Source of the DNA: Carya illinoinensis
Taxonomy: Eukaryota; Streptophyta; Magnoliopsida; Fagales; Juglandaceae
Length of the DNA stretch: 64,000 nt
NCBI RefSeq assembly: GCF_018687715.1
Contig: NC_056758.1
Coordinates: 1,984,001-2,048,000 of the forward strand
Reading direction: 5' to 3'
The position numbers were made by a program, and so were the translations under genes. Below are positions 52,179-64,000 of the stretch, in pieces. The stretch's first letter is position 1; the number at the start of each line of letters is the position of its first letter. Under the pieces are notes generated by a model. It had not been told where the DNA came from, ran no database searches, and was given only the letters and a program-made list of their open reading frames with translations.

Positions 52179-55100
52179 TCATAAATTCCTAACATGAGCC
52201 TCAAAGACATCTCTTGCTATGGGCTTCGTTAAGGGATCAACAACCATGCGACTTATAGAGAGGTGTTTCAGAACCACTTCCTTTTGCGCTACCATGCCTC
52301 TAATTTGTGATATCTGATATCGATGTGTTTGGTTCTTCCATGGTATTTAGAGTCCTTAGCATATGCGAGAGAAGTTGCGCTATCGCAGAATATTGTCACC
52401 GGATCTGAAGAATTCGTGCCAATGTCTAAATGTTTGAGGAATCTCCATAACCAAACAGCTTCTTGAACCGCTGCAGAACAAGCTATGTATTATGCCTCCA
52501 TGGTGGATAAAACTATACAGGGTTGTTTCTTGCTGCTCCATGTAATGGCGTCATTGTTTAGCAGAAATGCATATCCAGTGGTTGATTTACGCTCATCTAG
52601 GTCACTGCCCCAGTCGGCATCGCTGTAACCTTTTAGCTGCAAATCTGAACCTTGATAGCACATCACATAATCTACAGTTCCCTTGAGATATCGCATAATC
52701 CTCTTGACTGCTTGCCAGTGAGCCAGTCTGGGGTTAGATTGGAAACTACTAACTAAGCCAACTGTATAACATATGTCAGGCCGAGTACATATCATTGCAT
52801 ATATCAGACTACCCACAGCATTAGCATAAGGGACACGGGTCATCTTTTCCTTTTCTATTTGAGTCTTAGGACACAACTCTTTAGATAAGTTCTCGCTTTT
52901 TACAACAGGGGTGTCAATGGGTTTACACTCATTCATTAGGAAACGCTCGAGGACTTTCTTTATGTAAGTCTGTTGGGACAAATACAAAAGTATATTTGAG
53001 CGACCATGTAGATCTTAACTCCCAAAATGTATTATGTTTCACCCATATCTTTCATCTCAAAATTGAAGGATAACCACTCTTTGGTGGCGACTATCAACCC
53101 TTTATCATTTCCAGCTAGTAGTATGTCGTCAACATATAATGACAACATAATGAAACTCTTCTTGGACCTTTTGACATAGACACAATGGTCATCTGTGATC
53201 ATTGTAAACCTATTCAAAAGACAGCTCGATGGAATCTGAGGTACCATTGCCTATATGATTGTTTTAGGCCATATATTGATCGTTTGAGTTTGCACACTTT
53301 ATGCTCTTGACCTTTGACCACAAAACCCATTGGTTGATCTATATAGATCTCCCCATCTAGTTCTCCACTGAGAAATGCTGTCTTAACATCTATTTGATAG
53401 AGTTCCAAATCCATATTTGCTACTATAGCTAGAATCAGGTGAATTGAAGCAAACCTCATCACTGGTGAAAAATTTTCCTTATAGTCTATACCCTCTTGCT
53501 AGGTATATCCTTTCGCCACTAAGCGAGCTTTGTACTTATCTATCGATCCATCTGACTTGCGTTTGACTTTAAGAACCCATTTGTTCCTAATAGTCTTACG
53601 CCCTGTCAGTAGATCAACCAGATCCCAGACCCAGTTTGTCTTCATAGACTCAATTTCATCATTAAGAGCTTTCATCCACTCATCTTTAATAGAAGATGAG
53701 AGAGTCTCATGGATTGTCCTAGGCTCATTATCATCATGCGGAGCTAGATAAAAGCTTCTCCTTCAATCTTAAAATGACGGGGAATACTTTCACGTGTGCT
53801 TCTACGCGGCTGAGATTGTTGTGATTGATTGACAAGTGGTATGCTCCCACTCGGATTTAAGTCCCTTTAATCATTTGTAGGAGTTTGAAGAATTTCTTCC
53901 TCATTCTCAACTAAATTCCTTGGAGCACTTTCCTCTTGTTCCACAATCTCATGAAGTTCTAAACTCCTATCAACCTCACCTCTACTTGAAAATTCATTTT
54001 CAATGAAGTCCACATCTCGTGATTCAATCTCAGTTATACTTCTATCAGTTTGTTCACCTATTAACACATACCCTTTAGAGTGTTCTGAGTACCTTATAAA
54101 GATACACTTCTTCCCTCTAGGGCCTAATTTCCCATACTTATGAGAAAGATCATGAACAAAACCCGTTGAACCCCATGGCCGCAAGTTACTCAAATTAGAT
54201 TTCTCGCCGGTCCATAGTTCATATGGGGTGGATGTTACTGATTTGGAGGACACTCGGTTAAGAATTTAGGCAGCAGTCAAAAGTGCATCCCCCAAAAAGA
54301 AATTGATAGATTTGCTTGCACCATAATTGACCTAACCATCTCAAGCAGTGCTCGATTTCTCCTTTCCTCCACGCCATTTTGTTGTGGCGTACTCGGCATC
54401 GTTAACTGTCTTTTGATTCCTTTTTCACAAAGAGCCTTTTAAATTGTTCAGAGAGATATTCTCGTCCTCGGTCAGTTCTTAGAGTTTTTAAACTCTTATC
54501 TATCTGATTCTCGACCATTCTTAGATATCGCCTAAAACATTCCAATACTTCAGACTTATGGGAGATTAAGTAGACATGACCGTAACGTGAAAAATCATCT
54601 ATAAAAGTGATGAAGTAGACACCTCCGTGTCTTGCCCTCACACTCATTGGACCACAGATGTCTAAGTGGACTAATTGCAGTGGAAAAGATGCCCTACTGG
54701 CTTTTCCAAACGGTTTTCTCTTAGCTTTTCCCATTAGACAATGTTCACATGTGGGCAAGATGACCTTAGTAAGATTGCCTATCAGGCCTTTTCTAGCTAA
54801 TCGAGCCATTCTATCTTGCCCTATATGGCCAAGCCTAGCATGCCATGTGTATAAATCCAAATTATCAATAGATGAAGAAAGAAAAGTAATAGATTCATTT
54901 ATATTAAAATAAACCAAATTGAATATCATAAAACCGTCTTGAAGAAAAGCATTGTCATAAAACACATGGCACAAATGAAAGGAAACATAATTGTTTTAAA
55001 AAACAATCCGAAAACCAAGTTTTAATAGAGTAACAACTGAAAATAAGTTTCGTTGGATCTTGGGAGCGTATAGCATATTGTGGAGGAAAAGAGTGCGGCC

Positions 55101-56162
55101 ACCCCGCAAATCCAGTTTGTAGATACCAAGTCCCAGTACCTCCACGCTAGCTCCATTCCCCACCTTGATATCACGGCTCCCAGTTGGAATCCGGCAATAC
55201 TCCACAAATCCAACTCTATCTCGCGCTATGTGCTCGGTCGCTCCTGAATCAACAGTCCACAAAGGATAGGAATCAGCAACCATCATATGGCTAGTTACAA
55301 AAATAATGCGAGAAGAGTCAGAGCGTACTTTCTTCGGCTCAGTGCAGTCACGAGCAAAGTGGCCAATCTTTCCGCAGTTGAAGCAGTCAAATTTTGACTT
55401 ATTTTTCCCGCGCTTGCCCCTCTTGGTGTGCTGAGAAGTTTCTGACACTTTTTTAATATGTCCAGCAGCTACTCCATTCTTGGATTTCTTGCGCTTAGGC
55501 CTTGATGCCTTGCGCTGACCAGCATTAACCACATAGGCCGTATGATTGGGCTTAGCAGCCTCTAGGCGCTCAGCCTCCAATTCCAAGTGACGTGAGACAT
55601 CATTAAAGTCTTTGATATTCTCGTTATGTGTTAGGTTCTATCTCATATTCTCCCAAGAATTCGGTAGTGATCTTATCACTGCCTGTACTTACTGTTCATC
55701 TGTCAGGTTGTTTCCTGTCGACCTAAGTTCGCGGATCATAGTTGACATAGCTCTAAGATGCTGCTTCATCGTGTGGTCAGAGCGCATCTTATAAGAGTCG
55801 AACCTCATGGTTAATCCACGCAACCTAGTGGCTGAAGTTCCACCAAACTTCAACTTCAAAGCCTCCCACATACTTTGGGCAGTGTCATAGACCTTGAACT
55901 CACACATTAGATCATTGTGCATGCTGCTTAACATAATTATGCGCGTGCACCGATTTTTCTTAGCCCATTGGCTATAGGCTTGTTGATCTATCTTGTATTG
56001 TTCCGAGTTCCCTTCCTCGGGCATAATAAGGGTGTGAGATAAGGCCTCCAAGACCTCTTGCTCATCTAAGACATATTAGATCTTGCGATACCATATGTCA
56101 TAGTTTTCCCCATCTAATTTCTCCCTTTTATTTAAGTCGGCAACAATATTCTTGGATGCCAT
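52179..56162 (-). pseudogene. Broken copia gag-pol
   Basis: Gag begins at ATG 56162 (MASKNIVADLNKREKLDG) and meets a stop within about 30 codons. Later pieces: UBN2 region 56051-55689 (MWEALKLKFGGTSATRL), CCHC knuckle CFNCGKIGHFARDC and protease WTVDSGATEHIA in 55586-54996, integrase 54974-54402 (TWHARLGHIGQ, CEHCLMGKAK, HLDICGP, FIDDFSRYGHVYL) and 54253-53867, RT 53462-53032 (IDVKTAFLSGELDGEIYI, YGLKQSYRQWY, YVDDILLAGN) and RNase H 52987-52179 (YANAVGSLIYAMICTRPDI, YSDADWGSDLDERKSTTG, ending VVDPLTKPIAR). At least five frame breaks or stops separate them. The RT and protease motifs are intact, but no functional polyprotein can be made. Confidence 0.85.
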
Positions 56163-56399
56163 TTCACTACAATACGTAAAGAAAGGATATTACTTACATA
56201 CCTAAGAAATCTGTCGCGTCCTTTCAAGTTAGAAAACAAATAATTTAGACATGTCGCAAGATCGAAAAATCACTAGGCTTCAGAATCATCTCTTGCGCCA
56301 CAATATCCAATTATTAGATTTCTAGCTCAATTTCCGTGCAAATTTAAAAAAAAAAAGGGAGAATTTATCATCATAAATATCAACCATACTCTCATTATC

Positions 56400-56750
56400 T
56401 TAAGTAGTCATCTAGGCCTAGTCACATGTAAAGACATAACTTGCTAAAACTGTATTAACCTTTTGGGCCAGTCTACAAGGACAATTATCCAGACCATAGC
56501 AATCTGTTGGGTCAGTCTACAAAGACAGCCAGACTACAACAACTTGTTGGGCCAGTCTATAAAGATGGATCATATGAGACCATTACAGTTCTTACTGGGG
56601 CCACTGTAGTCTTTTTGGCTATTCAGTGCATTTACAGTTTTTACTAGGGTCACCATGGTCTTTTGGCTATACAATACATTTACAGTTTTTACTAGTCACT
56701 GCGATTCTTTCAGCCTATCATTCACACTGACAATTCTAACTAAGACTACT
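56400..56750. repeat. Degenerate tandem repeats in the leader
   Basis: Units such as TTGGGCCAGTCTACAAAGAC (about 45-60 bp apart) and then ATTTACAGTTTTTACTAGGG and GTCTTTTGGCTAT recur with changes. No coding sense. Confidence 0.5.
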
Positions 56751-57087
56751 TAATGAGATTTTCTATTTTATCACTAAAAGAAATAAAGACTAATGTCTAA
56801 ATATTCAAGTCTAACATTCACAGATGATAAAATAATCATATTTCCATATGTTCAATACACACATACATGTTATCACATTTAATCTAAAAAATAAATAAAA
56901 GATCACATGAATATAACATTATGGAAAAAATAGCATGAAAATAAACAAATATTCACATGTTATCACATTTAATCTATAACATTAAATAAAAGATCACATG
57001 TAATATAACAATATATTTAAGCATATATTAAATCATGCCAAAAAAAAAAATTTTAATTAAAAAAAAAAACTTACAGAAAAAACACTG

Positions 57088-57250
57088 GGCTGAAAAGCCC
57101 AGCCCCTTTTTTTTCTTTTTTTTTTTCCTTTTTTCTTAAAGCCAAAACATAGTGGGCCGAAGGGCCCAAGCCCAACTTGGCCCATCAGAGGGTAGATGAC
57201 TGAAGCCATCTTCTTCTTCCCGCATGTTACTGTTCACGTGAACAGTAACT
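57088..57250. repeat. Hairpins and a 24-bp palindrome in the leader
   Basis: CTGGGCTGAAAAGCCCAG and GGGCCGAAGGGCCC are short hairpins. 57226-57249 (GTTACTGTTCAC/GTGAACAGTAAC) is a perfect 24-bp palindrome centred on the G-box core CACGTG. Confidence 0.8.
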
Positions 57251-57329
57251 CGGGAAAAAAAATTTCAGCTATCGTTTATGGACGTCACCGGCGCCGCCGA
57301 TTGCTGGAAATTGCTTCCCGAGGAAGCTG

Positions 57330-57665
57330 GGTGGTGCCGCAGCACCTAGGCAGTGCTGGCAGCACCCCTCTGGTGTGCGTAGCACCTAGGCGGTGCTAGC
57401 AGCACCCCTCTGGTGTGCGCAGCACCGAGGCGGTGGTGCTGCATGGTGCCACCACGGTGCAAAGAGCACCGTGGGCACCTGCTGGTGCGCGTGGCACCGT
57501 GGTGCTTGCGGCGCAGCACCATTACAGGGGTGCTGCACGACACCCTTGGTGAGCGTTGCACCTCCACCATCAGGTGGTCCACGCTGCACCACCGAGTGTA
57601 GGGGTGGTGCACGATGCTCCTCCACGCATAGGTGGTGGACGCGGTGCTTTTCGTCCACTGCACAG
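57330..57665. repeat. G/C-rich GGTGC/GCACC interspersed repeat in the 5' leader
   Basis: Within 335 bp the pentamers GGTGC and GCACC occur dozens of times on both strands (GCAGCACC, GTGGTGCT and similar), so the RNA can fold extensively. The surroundings are A/T-rich. Long open frames on both strands are a by-product of the low stop-codon content. Confidence 0.75.
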
Positions 57666-57810
57666 CGGCTCGTCAAAATTTTTATTTTTTTTCTTATTAA
57701 AAAAAATGCAGCACCACATGTGCGCAAATCACAAAAAAAAAAACACAATCACAATTTACATGCATATGCCAAAAAGAAACTGGAAGCAATTATAAAAGCT
57801 TTGATACCAA

Positions 57811-58218
57811 TGTTAGAAAGCACAGCGGAAAGTACCTCAAGGTCAGCTTATAAAGTTGCTCCACAAATTTCTCCAGATTGACAAATCTCAAGAGTTTCCA
57901 CTTAGTGGTAAAGCGTACTACGTAGTGTAAAACAAAAGTAACGTTTTAACAAATCCACAGCCTAAATACTATTTTAAGAGAGAATGAAAGAGAGAGCATT
58001 TTAACTAATTACCGATTATCTCAAGAATCAAAAGAGGGGGGGCTATATATAGCCCCCTACATGGCTGGCCTTAAAGGCCAACCTTAATCTGCCATTTAAT
58101 TGGCAGAAATGCATGGCTTTAAGCTATGCGTTATAGGCATATAACGCATGGCTTAAAGCCATGCGTTAGGCAGAGTAAAGGAGGGGTCTGCCCCACATGG
58201 GCTCCCCTCCAATTAACA
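57811..58218 (-). repeat. 5' LTR of the decayed copia element
   Basis: 408 bp, diverged partner of 50024-50420. The hairpin series is conserved at 58064-58168 with some broken pairs. AATAT follows at 58219-58223. Confidence 0.88.
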
Positions 58219-58223
58219 AATAT

Positions 58224-59787
58224 AAACTTTAAACCAAAAAGAAATTACAATTACAAAAATTAAAACAACAAAAAAGCAAAAACCCAGAGTGGAATGATCT
58301 CTCCCCCACTACCAGCCACCCCCTATTGGCTAAGAATCAGGCACCACGAAGGTGGCTTGCATCACTATATATGGCAGCCCAAATCTTGTGGGTTTGATTT
58401 GGGTCGCCATTGGCCACCCCATGGCAATGGCAGGTCACCATAAAGTGCTATCCAATTAGGCTTAGATCAACATATGTTCCAGCAACTGAGGTCGCTTTTG
58501 TAAGCTAGAATCATGGTTCGTGATGGCCATTGGTGCCGTTTACAGTGTGGCCAACAACGGGCTGGAAGGGAGACCCTATCCTACGACACACTTTGAATTT
58601 TTAAAAAATATTTTTTTTTGTTTAAATTGTTTAAATTTGTTAAATTATAGATTTTGGAATTATTTAAAATATTATTTTATTTTTAGCATTTATTCTTATT
58701 TATTTATTTGTTGTTTATTATTTTTTATATTTTTAGCCTAGATTGATATATATTTAGTTTATATTTTTAAATTGTATTTATTATTTATTTATTTTTAACA
58801 CACGATATGCCATATTTGTGGTAGCATGATATATATATATATGTAGTTAATAGTTAATTTTTAATTGAGGGATCATTAATTGTAACGAAGGAAATTAAAA
58901 ATTAATTTAAAAAAATGAAGAGTAATTTGATTTTGAAACAAGCCACAAGAGCTACTTTGGTTTGACCCCCTAGCCTGAAACATTAATGCATCGAAATAGA
59001 AATCACTCATTAGAAGTGTTATGTGGTGCGTACTAATTTTGTAACTACGTTTTATAAGACGTAATCTGTGTTCCTTACAATATATTATGCATATTATATG
59101 TTACTAATAGAAACTTTATGAATATTATAGTCGTTCATATATTTATATATAAATTATACAAAAGATGTCAAACCACCTTGTTAACATAAGTTATAATATA
59201 TAAAATTAAATAACTCATTTGAATAATAAATGAAATATTCCTAAATAATAAATTTGAGTACAATCGACTTATTTCCGAATAAGTCCACTGTTGCCATCCA
59301 TACTCCTAAACTACATGATAATATTATGATAATTTCATATAAAATAAATAAAATGTATCATGTCTATCTAACATGATATGTTTAATATTCTTTTTGTAAT
59401 CTTCTATAGGTGTAGTATTTATGGTCTTTTGAGAATTTATTCATTGTAAACAATATAATTAATCAGATATTAGCTGTCAAAGTTTTATGCTTTAGTACCG
59501 CTCAATTTACAACTTGGGCACGCCAAGTATCATCAATAATATGTGCATATATAATATATTCTTTCAATATTCCTAATCGTACATACAGTTTTTTTTTTTT
59601 GTTTTTGAGGTGAAAGTGTGATAATATTCTTTGATAATATTCATCACTAAATTACTCTGAAAGTTCATGACTAGAGGTAACTATATTCTATTTTGGATAA
59701 AGAGAAGTATCGCAATCATCCTCGATACTTGTCTAAACTTCGAAATAATTGATTCCTCTTTTGGGAAATGCTTAGGAGCTCCCTGGT
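58224..59787. other. Spacer
   Basis: 58260-58570 is mixed-composition sequence without a gene; the rest is A/T-rich. I see nothing to annotate beyond A/T runs. Confidence 0.4.
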
Positions 59788-59899
59788 AGCTCCTGCTAAG
59801 GGCTATTGCCGGTTTTTTTTTTTACTTAATGATTAAATAAGTATTTTTTTAATAATTTTGTGATCTTTTAAAAATAATATTTAAAAGTGTTAAAAAAAA

Positions 59900-59931
<32 letters not shown>

Positions 59932-60250
59932 AAAATAACTAGTGGTAGCTCTCAGTGCTACAATAGTGGCTGTAGTGCCACCCTTCCTCCTCCATCCTGC
60001 CATTCTTTACAAAAGTCGCAGCTCCTGCTAAGGGCTATTGCCGGTTTTTTTTTTTTTTTTTTACTTAATGATTAAATAAGTATTTTTTTAATAATTTTGT
60101 GGTCTTTTAAAAATAATATTTAAAAGTGTTAAAAAAAAACACACACACACACACATAAACACACAAAATAACTAGCGGTAGCTCCCAGTGCTACAATAGT
60201 GGCTGTAGTGCCACCCTTCCTCCTCCATCCTGCCATTCTTTACAAAAGTG
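59788..60250. repeat. Two tandem copies of a 232-bp unit containing a (CA)n microsatellite
   Basis: AGCTCCTGCTAAGGGCTATT starts at 59788 and again at 60020. The copies are nearly identical except for the T-run and the (CA)n length (about 59899-59933 and 60139-60170). The unit ends CCTGCCATTCTTTACAAAAGT. It may be a duplicated MITE-like sequence. Confidence 0.85.
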
Positions 60251-61143
60251 ATCATAGGTAAAAAATGTAGATGTGACATTCTTCATTTATTAATTGGATA
60301 AAGACATTTGTCTAAATGTATAATCAGCTTTAAATTAAAATTATCAACCTGCTGGGCTCGAAATTTTTTTGAAAAAAACATAGTAAATAAAACTGAAAAT
60401 AAAAAAATGAGACAACGGCTAAAAAAATTGCTTCAATGGGTGCGGTAATCAAGTGTAGACGTTGGCTACCAACTTTTTATATTTTAAGGCCTCCACTTTA
60501 CAATTTGTGCACTTAAAAGTATCATCAACATATGCATATTACATGATACCATATTATTCAGTGCATATATAATCGTACAGTTCATTTCTTTTCTTCTATA
60601 GGATGAAAGAGTAAAAAAACAACTCTAAGAGTAGTTTGGGTAATGAAATGAGTTTAGAATTATGTAAATAGTAATCATGAAATGGTTTGTAAATAATAAT
60701 AAAATAATTTTTGTTAAGATGTTTTATTGGATTTTGAGAAAGGAGAAAAAAATTGAATAAAAATATTATAAAATTAAAATATTATTAGAATATAATTTTT
60801 TTTTTGTATTTGAAAAAGTTAAATTATTTTTTACGTTTTGTTTGAAAATTTGAAAAAGTTAAAGATTTGAAATTAAAAAGTGTTTGTATTTGTGTGATAT
60901 TTGGAAATAAAATTATGAATTTTTTTTAGATAAGATGAGATGAGATCATCTCATTTCTTAATCATACAGTTCCATTATTTTCTTCCATGAGAAGAAAGAG
61001 CAAAAAAAATTTTACTGCAAGAATCTTTTAGTGCTTTGGTTAATTCCATGAAAGAAAAAAATTAAAACATTTTCTAAACGTATGAAGTTTTATTCATATA
61101 GTACTTTAGATAGCCAATAAGACAATAAATGATGCTCGTCGAG

Positions 61144-61187
<44 letters not shown>

Positions 61188-61739
61188 TGATCTATTTGAA
61201 TAGTTACCAAACTTTATTTTATAAGTCATATAAAGCTGAAGTGGGTCTGATGAATTGGGAATTAGCTCTCGTTGGTTAGTGTGAGTATTGATGGTTATTA
61301 CATACTTTGTATTTATATGCTTCTTTTCTAAATAGTTTTTTGTAATTACTCCCCCACAACTTAATTCCTCTTTTTATAATTACAACTTGTAATTTGTCCC
61401 TTCATTTTTTTATTAGGATTGGATTTTATGGCAATCGAAGATTACAAAAGCTAGATCATAATACGACTACTAGATCGAGAACAAGCTAACCATCTATCAT
61501 TAATTAGAGATTCAAACCACATTCATTCAATCTGAAAATCCGATCCCATTTTTCAGGTAATTAAGAATAATTTGAAAGGAAAAAAATAATATATAGGCAT
61601 ACCAACATCGAGCATGTAGGCCTGCACACATGACTAATTTAAACAATTTCTCTCTAGCTAGTTTCGATATTTATTATTAGTTGTGTGTGTGATATAGACT
61701 ATAAAGAGGTCATGGAGCATATAAAGAGGTCATGGAGCA
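60251..61739. other. A/T-rich spacer with (TA)n microsatellite
   Basis: A (TA)n run lies at about 61149-61186. No coding sequence is seen. The part just before 61740 is the likely former promoter of the DC1 pseudogene; GAGGTCATGGAGCA occurs twice in tandem there. Confidence 0.4.
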
Positions 61740-62649
61740 ATGGAGATTTAACATTTCAGCCACCATCATCCCTTAACATTAGTCCTCCTCAACAAAGTGG
61801 ATTGTGATCATTGTTGTGGAATATGTAATGAAATATTAGCAACAGATTCTGATAATCATTATGGATGCAAAGAGTGTGATTTCTAAATACATAAATCATG
61901 TACTGAATTTCCCTGTGAGTTGCAGCACCCCTTACATCCCAAACATCTTCTCCTCGAACTATATCGCTACAAACCATGCGCTAGTTGCAACTCCAATAGG
62001 TTCGAGTTTCAATATAAGTGTCCTCATTGTCATGAGTTTTATCTTTGTTCTAAATGTGCATTTTTACCACTCACCAAAAAATCTAAAACTCACGACCATC
62101 CATTGACCCTTATAAAAAAATTATTGCCATTCAAGTGTGATGGTTGTGAGAATAAAGGCAATAGCATGTTTTACTTGTTTAACCTATTTGTTCATGGTCC
62201 ACCGAGAACGTACATCTTTACCATTGATTGTACTACCATCAACCATACAAGTTGAAATTGATGACCATCCATTGACCCTTCTGCCAAGATTTATGATCTC
62301 CCTCACTTGCAATGTTTGTGGGAATGAAATTAAGGGTATGTTTTACTTTTGTGCCACTTGTTCATTGGTGGTTCACCCAAATTGTGCCCTTTTACCACCA
62401 ATCGTCAAAGTCATAAGGCACAAGCACCCTCTCAATCTCATCTACTCTATTCCAACCGACCAATCCAAACGTAGAGTGTGCTAACTATGCACTAAGACAG
62501 TTGACACGAACTCTTGGGTTTATTGTTGCGCAAGTCAAGATTTTGTTGCTCACCTTCATTGTGCTACAAGAAAGAGAAAGATGAAATATTTGTGCGGAAC
62601 TCTAAAGATGAAGAATTCATTGAGTCATCAATTACAAGCAACACCATAA
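61740..62649 (+). pseudogene. DC1 domain-containing protein pseudogene
   Basis: From ATG 61740 the reading is MEI, stop, HFSHHHPLTL: the fourth codon of the usual MEIQHFSH start is TAA. Then come CDHCCGICNEIL, GCKECDF, stop, IHKSCTEFPCELQHPLHPKH, CASCNSNRFEFQYKCPHCHE, CSKCAFLPLTKK...DHPLTL and KCDGCENKGN, with a frame change near 62170. The reading resumes with DDHPLTLLPRFMISLTCNVC, FYFCATCSLVVHPNCALLPP, HKHPLNLIYSIP, a stop, and CTKTV...WVYCCASQDFVAHLHCATR. The Cys/His spacing is that of several DC1 zinc modules. At least three stops and one or two frameshifts disable it. It resembles the fragment at 49424, so this was probably one locus or a small cluster. Confidence 0.82.
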
Positions 62650-64000
62650 GGTTGTTATGATCATTAAAAGTTTTATCAAATAAAAATCCACATCAGCCTG
62701 TTCTAAGACTTTTTATCAATGTTAGACCTTGAATTACAGAGAATAGAACATGTCACAAGTTCAAGTTACATAAAATACGATTCATAGACTAATGTCATGT
62801 CATTGACCATAGATAAATGAGTAAAGCTAAGAGAATAGTAAAATACTATGTCCAAATAGAGTGGGCCATAAAAAACAAAACGATTATCATCGGGTCAAAC
62901 CGATAGTGAGCCACCGTGGCGTTGGATTCGAAAGCTTGATAGAACGTTGTGATCCTATAACCAAATTAGAATTCACTAGTCTTGAGACATTCAGATTAAT
63001 AATTAGACCTTTAATAAAGATGGTGTGCGCTACGTTGTATTTGAATCCGACACCATTGGGCGTTCTATCTATCTTTAGCTATGCTTAGCAAAGCAATGAT
63101 ACACATTGTAATACATGTGGTGAGTCTGATATACAACAACCCAAAGGAAGAGAACATTGAAATACTAAAAACCTAACGTATTTCAAAGTTAGGCTTCAAT
63201 GGACATAACATATACCGACATCTCTTCTGTTGGTTTTTCAGACTTGATCCAGCAGATTTTGCATGCAATTTAGAAGCGCAGCGCCTCCATGTATGGGCAG
63301 GGCCTTTTCATTTATTCGAAAGCTTTCTTTTCATTCCTTCTCCTTTTTAATGAGGGTTTATACCGATGGCGAAAGGTGGTTCAATGTCTCTATAGGTGGA
63401 TGAGATTGTGGACCTTAAGATCGTCAAGGTGTTGGCTCTATTCTGTCCACGCTTTTCACCTGTACCTAAAATGACATGAGATAGCAAAAGACAACAAACC
63501 TTCTTAATGACATACCCACTTTAAAACAAATATTGCAACAATCTCTACAAGGAGGCCACTCTGGTGCCAGTGTTTATATAATGACTGAATTACTACATCA
63601 AGACTGTGCCCATGTCCTAGTGAGCAACAGCAAAGATAGAATCAGTGAAAACTTCAAACAGAGAATGGAATACAGGTTTGCCAACACTGGACATGACAAG
63701 ACTACAGTGGGAAGCAAAAGTCTTGACACACGGACTTTAATCTGTCAGTCAATATCTGGTGGGAAGCCTAACCGATGTGTCATTTTTCCAGCCAATGTTA
63801 GCATGATTGCCGAAGCTATAGAAAGAAGAAACCAGGACTGGTAACCCCAATCCCCAGAAATACCTTCCTCCTCCTGTGTACATACATATATGGATTGTTG
63901 ATTATGTCCTTGCAGTACATATATATGATATTTATGTTGGAAAAACACATACATGTGATTTTTTTTATGGCAACAATTCCCCAATTATTCATGCAGGATT
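62650..64000. other. Right-edge region, no identified gene
   Basis: The longest plus ORF, 63533-63844 (103 codons, HSGASVYIMTELLHQDCAHV..., ICQSISGGKPNRCVIFPAN), has protein-like composition but no family I recognise. It could be a remnant exon or retroelement piece. The rest shows no recognised repeat. The sequence stops at the window edge. Confidence 0.3.

Larger units (their letters stand above)
50024..58218 (-). mobile_element. Decayed Ty1/copia retrotransposon, 8,195 bp
   Basis: LTRs 50024-50420 (397 bp) and 57811-58218 (408 bp), TGTTAGAAAG...CAATTAACA, with target duplication AATAT (50019-50023 and 58219-58223). A primer site TTGGTATCAAAGC adjoins the right LTR (57810-57798) and a purine tract AGTGGGAGA the left. 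The gag-pol between them is broken. An extra partial LTR with neighbouring internal sequence (50846-51091) shows a segmental duplication. The leader (56170-57800) is long and G/C-rich in its right part. Confidence 0.9.

Noticed and set aside
57346..57881. Overlapping ORFs on both strands in the GGTGC-rich leader
   Set aside because: High G/C content with repeated pentamers leaves few stops in any frame; no frame is favoured and none resembles a protein family.
1..64000. CRISPR array, tRNA or rRNA genes, bacterial-type operons
   Set aside because: No regularly spaced repeat-spacer structure, no tRNA cloverleaf with A/B boxes and no rRNA text were seen. The window is plant nuclear DNA.

Overview
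The window is nuclear DNA from a flowering plant, most likely a woody eudicot. The evidence is spliced plant genes with GT-AG introns, AT-rich spacers, and Ty1/copia LTR retrotransposons primed by initiator tRNA-Met (TGGTATCAGAGC binding sites). I cannot name the genus. About half of the window is retrotransposon.

Host genes, left to right: a truncated basic-7S-globulin/EDGP-type aspartic-protease-like pseudogene (about 4654-5418, +); SPCS3, the signal peptidase complex subunit, in six exons (9037-11786, +); a CCX-type cation/calcium exchanger in two exons (14524-18576, +); a histone-fold NF-YC transcription factor with its CDS in one exon (27315-28100, +) and a probable 5' UTR exon about 7.3 kb upstream; an alpha-crystallin-domain protein of the IDM2/IDM3 type in two coding exons (32452-30725, -); and broken DC1 (Cys/His-rich) genes at about 49430-49890 and 61740-62649 (+), on either side of a retrotransposon.

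Retroelements: (1) a decayed copia element entering from the left edge (1 to about 4550, -); (2) a 2,225-bp GAG-only copia element (5717-7941, +) with nearly identical 414-bp LTRs and target duplication AAAGG; (3) a 5,468-bp intact Tnt1/Tork-like copia element (20803-26270, -) with LTRs that look identical, duplication CATGG and one 1338-codon gag-pol ORF, inside the presumed NF-YC leader intron; (4) an Ale-like copia element (34599-48889, -) with stops and a changed RT motif, split by (5) a 9,182-bp Sirevirus-type element (39004-48185, -) with 1,340-bp LTRs and duplication AGTCC; (6) a decayed 8,195-bp copia element (50024-58218, -) with duplication AATAT. MITEs, a 3'-truncated LINE-like tail, a second poly(A)-ended insertion and tandem repeats fill introns and spacers.

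The most interesting feature is in the Sirevirus-type element. Between the end of pol and the 3' LTR, on the strand opposite gag and pol, lie two consecutive ORFs (150 and 145 codons). Each has a TATA box upstream. They align to each other without gaps over about 60 residues and share a leucine-zipper-like heptad in the same register. They look like a duplicated antisense coiled-coil gene carried by the retrotransposon. The second is a roughly 130-bp leader, nearly identical between the GAG-only and the Tnt1-like elements although their LTRs are unrelated, with a partial copy in the decayed element at the left edge. It is a candidate RNA packaging or dimerisation signal shared by autonomous and non-autonomous elements.
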